Below the pieces are notes generated by a model. That model searched no databases. It saw only the letters and a list, made by a program, of their open reading frames with translations, and was not told the DNA's origin. From positions 44,838 to 108,837 of the forward strand of contig JBBHKE010000779.1 in the NCBI GenBank assembly GCA_037447655.1: a DNA stretch of 64,000 bases, read 5' to 3'. The position numbers and the translations under genes were made by a program. Position 1 is the stretch's first letter; each line of letters starts with the position of its first letter. Shown piece after piece: positions 34,972 to 45,398 of the stretch. Origin of the DNA: Zygnema cylindricum (lineage: Eukaryota; Streptophyta; Zygnematophyceae; Zygnematales; Zygnemataceae).

Positions 34972-36028
34972 TGTAGAAATTAAGGGTCTTTTTAAGTATT
35001 TTCTAGGTCTGAATAGAAATAAGAAAGAAGCCGAGGCAGTCTACCTCTAACTTCTCTCTCCAACTTCTCAAACTTGTCGCAGTCACTAAGAAATTGGAGA
35101 AGGAGCTAGAGCCATGGCTACCTAGGCTATCCACAGGTTTACGGGAAAATATATTTTAGTTAGGGGTTGAATTTACTAAAAGATATGTGCCGGCGACAGG
35201 ATTTGATCCTGGTACCTAGCGGCCGGCAGACAGCCAGTAGCCGGTAGCCTTAGCCGTTTAGTCTAGGAGTAGTGTTATGTACTATATGGTTTGATAATTA
35301 ATTGAACATTTATACGTAGGATAGTTCATTTAACTGTAACTGTTTACGGGAGAGATATATCCAGTAAATGTTAAAGTACGGATTCCGGTACGGATACGAA
35401 ACCAATACCGCGCATTTATTTCTTTAGTGAAATGAATACCGCGCATGTATTTATTACGGCTACGATTAAATGTGAATTTAATCGGACGGCCGGAATTAAC
35501 GCCGAGATCGCGGAAGAGGATTTCGGCGGTTTCTGGTCATCGCCACATCGGATGACACGTGGCGGAATGACATTGGATCGCAGCATCTCAGAGGATTAAG
35601 GGAGCGAATCCGGACATACCACGTGTCGACATTTTGGCAATATCGTACAATGGCCGTACATAAAGTACACATGCAGCTGTATTTTTGTGTACGAAACTGA
35701 AATCTGATTGGTTCCGTTCATCGGTAGATAGAGTCTGTGAGAGAGATAGGACTTAGAAAAAGTAGAAGATAGGACCCTCTCTCCCAGAGAGCTTCTGTAC
35801 AAAAGGTCAACTTTGACCCTCCATAACTTACTGCTCAGGGGAGCAAATTCAGAGATTCTTTTTGCTATCGACTCACGGGAGTCTTGTTTTCACAGGGGTG
35901 AAGTTGGTCAGAGTTATTTTCTGCCAGGGTGGCAGTTATTTTTGCTGAAACACAAAGGGGTCAGGGTTATCCTAGAGGCTTCTTCGAAGTTGTCCACTGT
36001 GAGGACTTATGGAGGTCTCAGAGTTTCA
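34972..36028 (+). repeat. A5 3' LTR (1057 bp)
   Basis: Collinear with the 5' copy; ends GAGTTTCA and is followed by the target duplication TCTAT. Confidence 0.93.
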
Positions 36029-36403
36029 TCTATGTCCTAATATCTCGTTTAATGAAATAGTTTACGTGTAAATATTCATATAGCTATCAAACCCTAAATC
36101 ACGTTACTTTGGTCTTAGACTAATTGGATAAAGCTACCGGCTATCGATGGCTTAGACGAACGGCAGGTTCTTGGTTCAAATCCTGGGTCCGTCAAGTACA
36201 ATTTTGGCAAATCTACCGATCAACTGTCTGTCTCCCCCTGCATAGCATAGGCAGCCATGGCTCTAGCTCCCTCTCCAACTTTTAGTGACTACGACTTGTG
36301 TGGGAGCCGGAGAGAGGAGTTAGAGGCAGAATTCCTCTGCTTCTATTCTGCATTTTACCTTTTACAAAACCTAGAAAATACTAAAGAACCTTTAATTTCT
36401 ACA
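36029..36403 (-). repeat. A4 5' LTR, outer part
   Basis: Continues the LTR interrupted at 28865 and ends at TGTAGAAATTAAAGG (minus strand, 36403). A tRNA-like segment with GGTTCAAATCC lies at 36110-36196. Confidence 0.88.
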
Positions 36404-37046
36404 CCACGTACGACATGATTTTTGTTCCGTAACTTAAAGGTAGACGCCGCAAAATGTAACCGACAAAAAAATAATAATTCTGTAATTCATACAATTACTT
36501 ATTTGGGGTATGGTTACATTAGGAGGTCTTTGTAATAGTACGGACAACAAAATTTATGTATTACAGAGGCCTCGGTTACATCGTGTATCATTAGTAAACA
36601 AGTTTTTACATACGTGTTCTGATTTAAGTGGTTCTTTGTAAGTTGACGATCAAATATTTAAAATACTCAAAGATTTGAAAACCGACCATTTTTGTATGGA
36701 AATCCGTACTTGTGTATTACGTACGTGTACTTCGCAAATGTACTTTGCGCCAATGTACCTCAGAGATTTCCTTCTCTCTGCTGACTTTCAGGAAAAAAAT
36801 TGTATTTATTTTCGGCAAAGATTTTACGGTCACCTTCTCCGAAGGCACGTGACTTTAGAGACCTGTGATTTTTTTTTATTTTTTTTTTAATGCCTCGATA
36901 TATTGGCGATACAATTTATTGGCAATATATTAGCGATATATCGTGATATTTTGATTTTCGATATATCGAAGCGATATATCGATTATCGGGTACTTGAAAT
37001 TCGATATATATCAAATATTGGCAAAAGGTCCTCGATACCCAACACT
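36404..37046. other. AT-rich spacer with a cluster of CGATATATCG-like palindromes
   Basis: No gene is visible. Bases 36890-37020 are dense in CGATATAT/ATATATCG motifs, as are 37795-37885 on the other side of the dispersed repeat. The rest is unremarkable. Confidence 0.6.
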
Positions 37047-37765
37047 TGAAATTGGAGATGTTTAGGGTTTGGTGACATTGTGACGTCACGCTCACTTTTG
37101 ACAGCGTTAATGTCACGGATTCAAAAACTTTCCGCCATGGTTTCCCGATTTCGTTTTTTCTACTTTTCTCACTCGACTTGCCATTATTAAAAACGTACAA
37201 AATATAAAAAAAAAAAAATTTTAGAGATCTTTCTTATTATACCAATATTGTCGTGTCTGTCTAAATAGTGTGAGATAAAAGCGATTGTGTGAGAGGGAGA
37301 GGGAAGAGGTGATGACTACGAAAAATTATGCAAATGACCCGTGAATGAAAGTGGAGGTTCGAGACTCCTAGAAATTTTTTTTCTGTTCAAGCGCGTGACT
37401 GGCACCGAGAAAAATAGTGAGTACTACCCCTCGTCCAATTTTTTTCCCACTCATGTGGCGCGTGCGTGGGTCATTTTTCATTCGCTCTTTGGGCGGTACT
37501 TTAACTAAAAACACCCTCTCGAGGTGATTTTGGATGAAGTTTTTTGATGGGATGGATTCTCTTGCCTGGAAGTCGAAAAGAGAAAAATGCCAAAATGCGT
37601 TCACATGACGACAAACATGTAGTGCATTCAAATTATAGAATTGATGTTTGTTGTACTTTGGTGAACACGATATTCTCGTACGGCAAAAGTTTTCCTCAAA
37701 GTTCCTTGAATTTTAGGGCAAAACGCTAAAGAAAAGTATATACTTTAATACATGGGGACTACCCT
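37047..37765 (+). repeat. Dispersed repeat R1, copy 1 (about 719 bp)
   Basis: Matches 61584-62305 along its full length in the same orientation, with scattered substitutions and small indels. Shared landmarks are GGTGACATTGTGACGTCAC, GCCATGGTTTCCCGATTTCG, GTGTGAGAGGGAGAG and CTTTAATACATGGGGAC. No long shared reading frame was found. Its class is unknown. Confidence 0.85.
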
Positions 37766-38215
37766 TAAGAATTTACAATACGGTTGTGTATCGGTAGCCA
37801 ATCGATATATTTGGTCCAATATATCAGTAAAGTTTTATCGCGATGGATCTACAATATATCGTGATGAATAACCTATATATCGTCGATAACTCCTTACTGT
37901 GGTACGGAATGGATTGTGAAAATAAATGAAAAGTCCCCTCCACTTCACGATAACTACCTACTTATTTCGTAAGTTGTTTTCGTACCACAATTACGTAATC
38001 TAGTTTGGACCACCCAACCCAACCAATTAATATCCGCCATATTTTTTTGGGAAAGAGCAAGAAAAAAGGCGAGTGGAGAGAGAAAAGAGAGGGGGAGAGG
38101 GGCAAGATGAACGGAAAAAGGGCGAGAGAAAAAGTGCGAGAAAGTACGAGAGAAAACTAAGTGAAAGCAAGGAAGAGAGGGGGGAGGGGGAGAGAGGAGG
38201 AGAAAAAAAGCGAGA
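37766..38215. other. Spacer ending in a purine-rich tract
   Basis: Bases 37790-37890 contain further CGATATAT motifs. Bases 38045-38220 are almost pure purine on plus (GAGAGA, GGGGGAGGGGGAGAG) and run straight into the truncated element A6. The purine tract is open in frame with the A6 polymerase. Confidence 0.6.
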
Positions 38216-39862
38216 GGAAAAACAGGTTAATAACAAGGTAACTAAACTATCTCATCAAGATGAACCTCAAACTTATATAGAGGCGATGACTTGTCCAGAA
38301 AGAAATCGGTGGAAGACAGCCATCAATGAGGAGATGGCCTCAATTATGGCAGCCGATACTTGGGAGCTGGTGGATTGTCCACCTAACCGAAAACCAATCG
38401 GTTGTAAGTGGGTTTTCAAATTAAAACTAAACCCAGATAACACAATCGAGCGCTACAAGGCCCGATTAGTGGCAAAGGGATTTACACAAAAAGAGGGAAT
38501 TCACTACGAGGAAACCTTTGCCCCGGTGGTCAAATTTCCCTCCCTCCGCATACTTCTCAGCTTGGCAGCAACAGAAGACATGGAAGTGCACCAGATGGAC
38601 ATCAAGATAGCCTTTTTTGCATGGAGAATTGGAAGAGGAGATCGTCATGCGACAACCCAAAGGGTTTGTGGAGGAAGGAGAGGAGAGTAAGGTATGTCGG
38701 CTGATTAAATCTCTTTATGGTTTGAAACATGCGCCTCGACAGTGGAATGAGAAGCTTGATGAGTTTCTTACCGGTCTGGGATATATCCGGATCAACTCAA
38801 ATCACTCAATCTATGTTTTCGAAGATGAGGAAGGTTTTATATTTATTGCAATTTATGTTGATGATTTGCTTTTCTTAAGTAAATCAATGGAAAAAATTAA
38901 TAAACTGAAAATCGATCTTAAGGGGAGATTTGAAATGAATGATATGGGGGAAGCAAAATATATTTTGGGAATTCAAGTAGAGAGAGACCGAAAAAGAAAA
39001 ATTAAAAGATTGACTCAAATGGAAGCAATAGGGAACATGCTTGAAAAATTTCAAATGGATAAAGCTAATAGTTGTACAACTCCAATGGAGTTGAAGAAGG
39101 GAAGTGAGGGGAGTGAGGAAAGAGGAGTCATAGTCTTAGACGAGGAATTATCTCCTGAAGAACAGAAGTTCATACAGACTATTCCTTACAGGCAAGTAGT
39201 GGGAAGTCTAATCTATTTTATGAATTAAACCCAGCCGGATTTAGCTGCAGTTGTAGGAGTGCTGAGTAGAAGTCTAAATGCTCCCACTAAGAGGGATTGG
39301 GAGGCAGCTAAGAGAGTCCTTAGATATTTGATAGGAACTAGGGATCTATGGTTTCATTTGGGTGGGGAGAATACTAACATCACTACTTGGAGTGATGCCA
39401 GTTATGGTGATGCTCCGATGAGGAGATGCACTTCTAGATATGTATTATATGTGGGTGATGGGGCTTGCTGTTGGAGTAGCAAACAGCAAAAAGTTATTGC
39501 TCAGTCCACCATGGAGGCTAAGTATATGGCCTCTTGCTCTGCTGTAAAAGAATTGATGTGGGTCAAGTCTTTGCTTGGTGAGCTTGGTCACCTTAAGAGT
39601 GGTGTGCAGAAATTTTTTTGTGATAATCAGGCAGCAATCGCTATTTCTGCCAATCCTAAACATCATTTTAAAGCTAAACACATGGACATTAGACTCAGCT
39701 TTGTTAGAGAGAAAGTAGAAAACAAAATAATCAGCTTAGAGTACCGACCAGATAGTGAGATGGTAGCAGATATGATGACCAAACCTGTGCCTTCCCCTAA
39801 GCTAATTTTCTGCAGGGAAAAGTGTGGTCTGAAATTAAAGATTGACTAGAAAATAAGGGGAG
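38216..39862 (+). pseudogene. A6: 5'-truncated family-A element (reverse transcriptase, RNase H)
   Basis: The copy begins abruptly at the linker (KQVNNKVTKLSHQDEPQTY) and contains reverse transcriptase and RNase H. Blocks are EETFAPVVKFPSLRILLS, SLYGLKHAPRQWNEKLDE, IYVDDLLFLSKS (38847-38880 region), WSDASYGDAPMRRCTSR and FCDNQAAIAISANP, ending CGLKLKID before the polypurine tract. An extra T near 38614 shifts the frame and a stop lies at 39226 (Cys codon to TAA). The upstream purine tract adds about 50 charged residues to the frame starting at 38073. Confidence 0.88.
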
Positions 39863-40150
39863 TGTAGAAAATAAGGGTCTTTTTAAGTATTTTCTAGGTC
39901 TTAATAAAAACAAGAAAGAAGCCGAGGCAGTCTACCTCTAACTTCTCTCTCCAACTTCTCAAACTTGTCGCAGTCATTGAGATATTGGAGAAGGAGCTAG
40001 AGCCATGGCTACCTAGGCAATCCAGAGGTTTACGGGAAAATATATTTTAGTTAGGGGTTTTATTAAACTAAAAGATATGTGTTGGCGACATGATTTGATC
40101 CTGGTACCTGCCGGCCGGCAGTCAGCCAATAGCCGGTAGCCTTAGCCGTT
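39863..40150 (+). repeat. A6 3' LTR, first 288 bp only
   Basis: Starts TGTAGAAAATAAGGG and breaks off at AGCCGTT, where the A7 5' LTR begins. The missing part is not found to the right of A8. Confidence 0.85.
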
Positions 40151-41213
40151 TGTAGAAACTAATGGTTTAAAAGTATTTCCTAGGTCTGAATAGAAATAAA
40201 GAAGCCGAGGCAGTCTACCTCTAACTTCTCTCTCCAACTCTCAAACTTGTCGCAGTCACTGAGAAATTGGAGAGGAAGCTAGAGCCATGGCTACCTAGGC
40301 TATCCTGAGGTTTACGGGAAATTTAACTAGTTTAGGGATTATTTACTAAAAGAGATATGCCGGCCACAAGATTTGATCCTGGTACCTGCCGGCCGTCAGA
40401 TAGTAGATAGCCGGTAGCTTTAGCCGTTAGGTCTAAAAGTAGTCTTACGTAATACATAGTAAGATATTATTTTAAACATTAATACGTAGGTTAAATCATT
40501 TAACTGTAACTGTGTACGGTTTACATAGATCCGGTAATGTATAAGTACGGAATACGGTACATGCACAAAATCAATACCGCGAATTTTATTTCGTAAGTGA
40601 AACCAATACCGCGCATGTATTTATTACGGCTACGATTAAATTAGATTCTAATCGGACGGCCGGAATTAGCGCCGAGATCGCGGAAGAAGATTTCGGCGGT
40701 TTGTTGTCATCGCCACATCAGATGACGCGTGGCGAAATTACATTGGATCGTGGAATCTCCGGAGATTATGGCACCGAATCCGGATATGACATGTGTCGAC
40801 ATTTGGGACATGTCGTACAATGTTCGTACATAAAGTACACCGGCAAATGTACTTTTGTATACGGAATTGTATTCTGATTGGTTCCGTACATCAGTAGATA
40901 GAGTCTGTGAGAGAGATAGGACTTAGAAAAATTAGGAGATAGGACCCTCTCTCCCAGAAAGCTTCTGTACAAAAGGTCAACTTTGACCCTTCATAACTTA
41001 CTGCTCAGGGGAGCAAATTCAGAGATTCTTTTTGCTATCGACTCAGGGGAGTCTTGTCTTCACAGAGGTGAAGGTGGTCAGAGTTTTTATCTGCCAGGGT
41101 GGCAGTTATTTTTGCTTAAACACAAAGGGGTCAGGATTATCCTAGAGGCTTCTTGGAAGCTGTCCACTATGAGGACTTATGGAGGACTCAGAGTTTCACG
41201 TTATGGGCCCACC
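40151..41213 (+). repeat. A7 5' LTR (40151-41198) and primer site (41199-41213)
   Basis: TGTAGAAACTAATGG start, GAGTTTCA end; primer site CGTTATGGGCCCACC has one change. The gag frame opens at ATG 41179 within the LTR. Confidence 0.9.
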
Positions 41214-43150
41214 CTCTAGGGTACCAATCTTTAATGGAACTAGCTTCATATACTGGGAAAGTATGATGATAGGAGCTCTATGCGAAAAAAGGTTTTGGGG
41301 GATAGTGAGTGGACGATTGGGGCGTCCATCAAGTCTTGGAATTCCTCCAGGGTTTAAAGGAAACAGATTCACCAGGAAAGAGGATTCACCTTCAACAGAG
41401 GAAACAAAGGAAGGAGAGGTGGTGGACAAAGGAAAGGAGAAGGAGGTGACCACACCAATAGCAATTGGTTTAGCATTCATGTCACCTATTCCGAGGAACG
41501 AGGAGAATGATACTGAAACCTGGGACTTCAACAATATGGCGGCAAAGCACTTCATCCTACGCCATCTCACTCAAGGACGTGCATGTCCTCATTTGCAGGT
41601 AGAGAGGGCATCCGATCTTTGGATGGCTTTCATAGAGATGTACCGAAGTGGTACGATTCAGCAACAACAGTTGGCTGATCAGAAAGTTAAGGAGTATGTA
41701 TACAAAGGGGGAAATATGTTGGATTTTTGCAATGAGTTTGCTACACTCTTCATGGAGCTAGAGAGTGCGGGAAAAGTTTTTAGTGAAAAAGAAAAGGTTA
41801 ACTGTTTACTAATGAAGTTACCTGATGAGTTCGAGAACATAGTCAACCGTGTGCAGGACTTTCTGGACTTAAGGTGGATATGGAACTCAGTGGTAGGGAT
41901 GATTCTCGTTCGAGAGAATACGATTGAGATCCGAAGGGGAGGAAAGAGTGGCCAAGCCTTGGCAACAACGACCGATTGGAGGAACAAGGATTCCCGGAAA
42001 CCAGTCGGAAACTATAGGGGTAGGAAGCAGAAAAAACAGGTTGGCGAGTTCGAACCAAGGGCTCCCAAAGGTTTATGTCATTTTTGTAAGAAATCGGGGC
42101 ACTATATGGCAGAGTGCACCTAGCTAACCGAGCTTCGGTTAAAGGAGGGGCAGACCGGTGGTACCCCGAGAGGAAATAAAAAGGCCCTTGTCACACAGGT
42201 ACTTGAGGCGGAATCCAAGGACGAGGACGATGAGCTCCTTTTGGATGAGGAGTTGGAGGCGAAAACTGAGGTTGAAATTCCACAAAGGCAGAAATGTGCT
42301 TACGGTGGATTGAAAGGTGAAGCAGGCTGGATTATAGATGCAGGTGCCTCAATGCACATGTGTAAGGATAGGCACTTGTTCACTAAGATAAGAAAGATTC
42401 CCACCGTAGAGATAGAGTACGGGGATGGGAGGATAGTCACCACTACTCTTGTAGGATCGGTAGATCTGAAAGTGTTAGTAGAAGGAAAGACATCCATATT
42501 AACATTCTCCGATGTATTAGTTATCCCGGAGCTGAAGAAAAACCTTATCTCTACATCTGTATTAGATGATAAGGGTTTTTTTTACTAGCACTAGGGAAGG
42601 AGTCTTTACTGCTAGTTTTGAGGAGGATGTCTATTTCATTGCTGAGAAAGGTAGCCATGGGATGTTTAGGCTGATCTTAAGTAATGAAACGAAGAAACTT
42701 TATTATGCTGGTATTCATGATATTATGATGTGGCATAAGAGACTTGGGCATGTGAATCTAGATAAGTTAAGAGAGATGACAAAGATGGGAGTGGTGGAAG
42801 GGATTCAGTTAAGTGAGAGTGATGATATAAGTGATTGTAGTGGGTGTGCTCAAGGTAAAGCACACAGATTACCCTTTCCTAAAACAGCCACCTACAAGGG
42901 AGAAAAACTTCTAGATCTAGTACACACAGATATTTGGAGACCGGCTAGAGTGCCCTCACCGGGGGGGAAGAGATTTATGATGACTATAACTGATGATTGG
43001 TCTCGGTATTCCCGGGTGTATTTTTTGAAAAACAAGTCAGAAGCTGAGGACTGTTTTAGACAATATAAAGCATGGAGCGAAAAACTCCATGAAACTCCAA
43101 TCAAGAGAGTAAGGAGTGACAATGGTGGAGAGTATACTAAAAAAGTTTGA
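41179..43150 (+). pseudogene. A7 gag, protease and integrase N-terminal half
   Basis: Gag is open from the LTR ATG (MEDSEFHVMGPPSRVPIFNG) for 314 codons and has zinc knuckle CHFCKKSGHYMAEC before a stop at 42121. The protease frame 42241-42588 reads WIIDAGASMHMCKD, with Ala in place of the Ser of DSGA. An eighth T in a T run near 42583 shifts the frame. The integrase part (42566-43150) has KRLGHVNLDKLREMTKMG, CSGCAQGKAH, TDDWSRYSRVYFL and RSDNGGEYT, then the deletion. Confidence 0.88.
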
Positions 43151-44340
43151 GGATTTTTTGAGGGAAGGAGAGGAGAGTAAGGTATGCCGGGTGATTCAAT
43201 ATCTTTATGGTTTGAAAGAAGCACCTCGACAATGGAATAAGAAGCTTGATGAGTTTTTTACCGGTCTGGGATATATCCGGATCAGCTCAGATCACTCAAT
43301 CTATGTTTTCGAAGATAAGGAAGGTTTTATATTTATTGCAATTTATGTTGATGATTTGCTTGTTTTAAGTAAATCAATGGAAAAAATTAATAAACTGAAA
43401 AATCGATCTTAAGGGGAGACTTGAAATGAAGGATATGGGGGAAGCAAAATATATTTTGGGGATTCAAGTAGAGAGAGACCGAAAAAGAAATATTATAAGA
43501 TTGACTTAAAAAGAAGCAATAGGGAAGATGCTGGAAAAATTTCAAATGGATAAAGCTAATAGTTGTACAACTCTAATAGAGTTGAAGAAAGAAAGTGAGG
43601 GGAGTGAGGAAGAAGGAGTCATAGTCTTAAACAAGGAATTATCTCCTGAAGAACAGAAGTTCATGCAGACTATTCCTTACAGGCAAGTAGTGGGAAGTCT
43701 AATCTATTTTATGAATTGTACCCGGCCAGATTTAGCTGCAGCTGTAGGAGTGCTGAGTAGAAGTCTAAATGCTCCCACTAAGAGGGATTCGGAGGCAACT
43801 AAGAGAGTCCTTAGATACTTGATAGGAATTAAAGATCTATGGTTGCATTTGGGTGGGGAGAATACTGATATCACTACTTGGAGTGATTCCAGTTATGATG
43901 ATGCTCCGATGAGGAGATGCACTTCTGGATATGTATTATATATGGGTGATGGGGCTTGCTGTTGGAGTAGCAAACAGCAAAAGGTTATTGCTCAGTCCAC
44001 CATGGAGGCTAAGTATATGGCCTCTTGCTCTGCTGTAAAAGAATTGATGTGGGTCAAGTCTTTGCTTGGTGAGCTTGGTCATCTTAAGAGTGGTGTTCAG
44101 AAAATATTTTGTGATAATCAGGCAGCAATTGTTATTTCTGCCAATCCTAAATATCATTTTAAAGCCAAACATATGGACATTAGACTCAGCTTTGTTAGAG
44201 AGAAAGTAGAAAATAAAATAATCAGTTTAGAGTACCGACCAGTTAGTGAGATGGTAGCAGATATGATGACCAAACCTGTGCCTTCCCATAAGCTAATTTT
44301 CTGCAGGGAGAAGTGTGGTCTGAAATTAAAGTTTGACTAG
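43151..44340 (+). pseudogene. A7 reverse transcriptase (C-terminal half) and RNase H
   Basis: After the deletion junction the sequence reads EGEESKVCRVIQYLYGLKEAPRQWN and the catalytic IYVDDLLVLSKS (43346-43375). A one-base shift at about 43402 and a stop near 43509 follow. The 270-codon frame 43528-44340 carries NCTRPDLAAAVGVLSR, RNase H blocks and the normal end CGLKLKFD with TAG. The first catalytic Asp block is missing, so no active polymerase could be made. Confidence 0.87.
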
Positions 44341-44353
44341 AAAATAAGGGGAG

Positions 44354-45398
44354 TAGAGAAATTAATGGTTTTAAAGTATTTTCTAGGTCTGAATAGAAAT
44401 AAAGAAGCCGAGGCAGTCTACCTCTAACTTCTCTCTCCAACTCTCAAACTTGTCGCAGTCACTGAGAAATTGGAGAGGAAGCTAGAGCCATGGCTACCTA
44501 GGCTATCCTGAGGTTTACGGGAAATTTATATTAGTTAGGGGATTATTTACTAAAAGATATGTGCCGGCCACCGGATTTGATCCTAGTACGTGCCGGCCGA
44601 CACATAGTAGATAGCCGGTAGCCTTAGCCGTTAAGTCTATAAGTAGTCTTACGTATTATATAGTTCGATGTTAATTAAACATTAATTCGTAGGATAAATC
44701 ATTTAACTATAATTGTTAACGGGATACATAGATCTGGTATGTAAAAGTATGAATTGCGGTACGGATAATAAATAAATACCGCGCATAGATTTCGTAAGAA
44801 AAACAAATATCGCGCATGTATTTATTACGGCTACGATCAAATGCGAGTTTAATCGGACGGCCGGAATTAGCGCCGAGATCGCGAAAGAAGAATTCGGCGG
44901 TTTATGGGCATCGCCACATCGGATGACACGTGGTGATGTTACATTGGAGGGCCGCATTTCCGAGGATTAAAGGAGCGAATCCGGACATACCACGTGTGGA
45001 TATTTAGGCCATGTCGTACAGTGTCCGTACATAAAGTACAACGGCAGCTGTACTTTTGCGTACGGAACTGTAATATGATTGGTTCCGTACATCAGTAGAT
45101 AGAGTCTGTGAGAGAGATAGGACTTAGAAAATTTAGAAGATAGGACCCTCTCTCCCAGAAAGCTTCTGTACAAAAGGTCAACTTTGACCCTTCATAACTT
45201 ACTGCTCAGGGGAGCAAATTCATAGATTCTTTTTGCTATCGACTCAGGGGAGTCTTGCCTTCACAAGGGTGCAGGTGGTCAGACTTTTTGTTTGCCAGGG
45301 TGGCAGTTCTTATTGCTGAAACACAAAGGGGTCAAGATTATCCTAGAGGCTTCTTGAAGGTGTCCACTCTGAGGACTTATGGAGGCCTCAGAGTTTTA
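44354..45398 (+). repeat. LTR shared by A7 (3') and A8 (5')
   Basis: The start is mutated (TAGAGAAATTAATGG) and the end reads GAGTTTTAG. It is followed directly by mid-gag sequence of A8, without a primer site. Confidence 0.85.

Larger units (their letters stand above)
28866..36028 (+). mobile_element. Copia-type element A5, complete with two LTRs, inserted in the A4 LTR
   Basis: Both LTRs are 1057 bp (28866-29922 and 34972-36028) and the target duplication TCTAT is exact. The internal region has a perfect primer site, gag, protease, integrase, reverse transcriptase, RNase H and a polypurine tract (34958-34971). A solo LTR of another family sits in integrase (31948-32637). A few single-base shifts and stops break the long frame. 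The LTR copies differ by a few percent by eye. Confidence 0.95.
18454..36403 (-). mobile_element. Copia-type element A4, split by elements C and A5
   Basis: On the minus strand the 5' LTR is 36403-28191 (interrupted by A5 at 28866-36028), then gag (28175-27852), element C (27851-23509), rest of gag, protease, integrase, reverse transcriptase and RNase H (23508-19497), and the 3' LTR (19496-18454). All domains are represented. Both nested insertions have exact 5-bp duplications. Confidence 0.88.
40151..45398 (+). mobile_element. Copia-type element A7 with an internal deletion
   Basis: LTRs at 40151-41198 and 44354-45398 enclose gag, protease, the first half of integrase, and the second half of reverse transcriptase plus RNase H. 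The integrase end and reverse transcriptase start are deleted at about 43140-43165. Its right LTR is also the left LTR of A8, making a three-LTR array. Confidence 0.88.
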
